The notes under the pieces: generated by a model
Database searches by the model: none
What the model was told of the DNA's origin: nothing
What the model saw: only the letters and a program-made list of their open reading frames with translations
Assembly: GCA_029378245.1 (NCBI GenBank)
Contig: JARKIF010000324.1
Span: 1 to 28,956 of the forward strand
Origin: Roridomyces roridus
Taxonomy: Eukaryota > Basidiomycota > Agaricomycetes > Agaricales > Mycenaceae
Direction: 5' to 3'
Length of the DNA stretch: 28,956 nucleotides
Position numbers and translations under genes: made by a program
Shown here: piece after piece, positions 28,859 to 28,956 of the stretch
How positions within the stretch are numbered: the stretch's first letter is position 1
Layout of the letters: every line of letters begins with the position of its first letter

Positions 28859-28956
28859 ATGGTGGAGTAAGTTACGATTCCCCACTTCCATACCTCAGAC
28901 TCAGACTCTACTTCAGCATCACGTCAATAGCGGTTCGTTCACTTGCAATTTGAGCG
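28859..28956 (+). CDS. Start of an unidentified gene (3' end outside window)
   Basis: GCCACCATGG at 28854-28862 is an excellent start context. ATG GTG GA is followed by a consensus donor GTAAGT, and an acceptor CTTCAG about 50 nt later gives the in-frame continuation MVDITSIA, after which another possible donor GTTCGT appears. Too little sequence remains to identify the product. Confidence 0.5.

Overview
This is a gene-dense piece of nuclear DNA from a filamentous basidiomycete, most likely an Agaricomycete. The evidence is the very short spliceosomal introns (mostly 45-60 nt, roughly 70 in 29 kb), intergenic gaps that are often under 150 bp, and a gene set that includes a NoxA-type NADPH oxidase, a cytochrome-b5-fused delta-8 sphingolipid desaturase, a Pal1 morphology protein, a MetE-like protein and F-box proteins. 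A Rhizoctonia-like fungus would fit, but that is a guess. I saw no virus, transposase, CRISPR array or tRNA.

Layout. 1-1861 (+): 3' part of a Bck1-type MAPKKK. 1985-4073 (-): NADPH oxidase NoxA. 4380-5204 (-): spindle-checkpoint MAD2. 5276-8001 (+): TFIID subunit TAF5. 8164-8963 (+): unrecognised 200-residue protein. 9776-10579 (-): ribosomal protein eL13. 11275-13107 (+): MetE-like zinc methyltransferase. 13744-15434 (-): b5-sphingolipid desaturase. 15635-16967 (+): Pal1. 17192-18848 (-): HIS7. 18970-20377 (+): phosphoglycerate dehydrogenase SER33. 20490-21747 (-): RAD51. 21840-23346 (+): F-box protein with an apparent frameshift. 23367-24220 (-): mitochondrial uL4. 24354-24893 (+): cytosolic uS9 with an apparent one-base insertion. 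25238-27643 (+): two-BRCT nuclear protein, possibly Rap1-like. 27692-28274 (-): Tim17-family protein resembling complex I NDUFA11. 28859 to the end (+): first exon of another gene.

Most genes are housekeeping genes and do not form one pathway. Several neighbours are divergent and share one short promoter: MAD2/TAF5 (71 bp), RAD51/F-box (92 bp), HIS7/SER33 (121 bp, with a Gcn4-type TGACTC), uL4m/uS9 (133 bp) and desaturase/PAL1 (200 bp).

The main unexplained structure is a diverged inverted duplication of about 380 bp. The eL13 leader, start codon, first intron and beginning of exon 2 (10464-10838) recur in opposite orientation at 13262-13659, so the two arms bracket the MetE-like gene. The right arm is a truncated eL13 copy. 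Each arm contains two related 60-70 bp units whose differences look protein-like. Other oddities are five introns that appear to need a GC donor, an 11-nt internal exon in NoxA, terminal coding exons as short as a lone stop codon (eL13), and frame breaks in uS9 and the F-box gene that may be assembly errors or real lesions. All gene structures were spliced by eye from conserved protein motifs and have not been tested against transcripts or databases.
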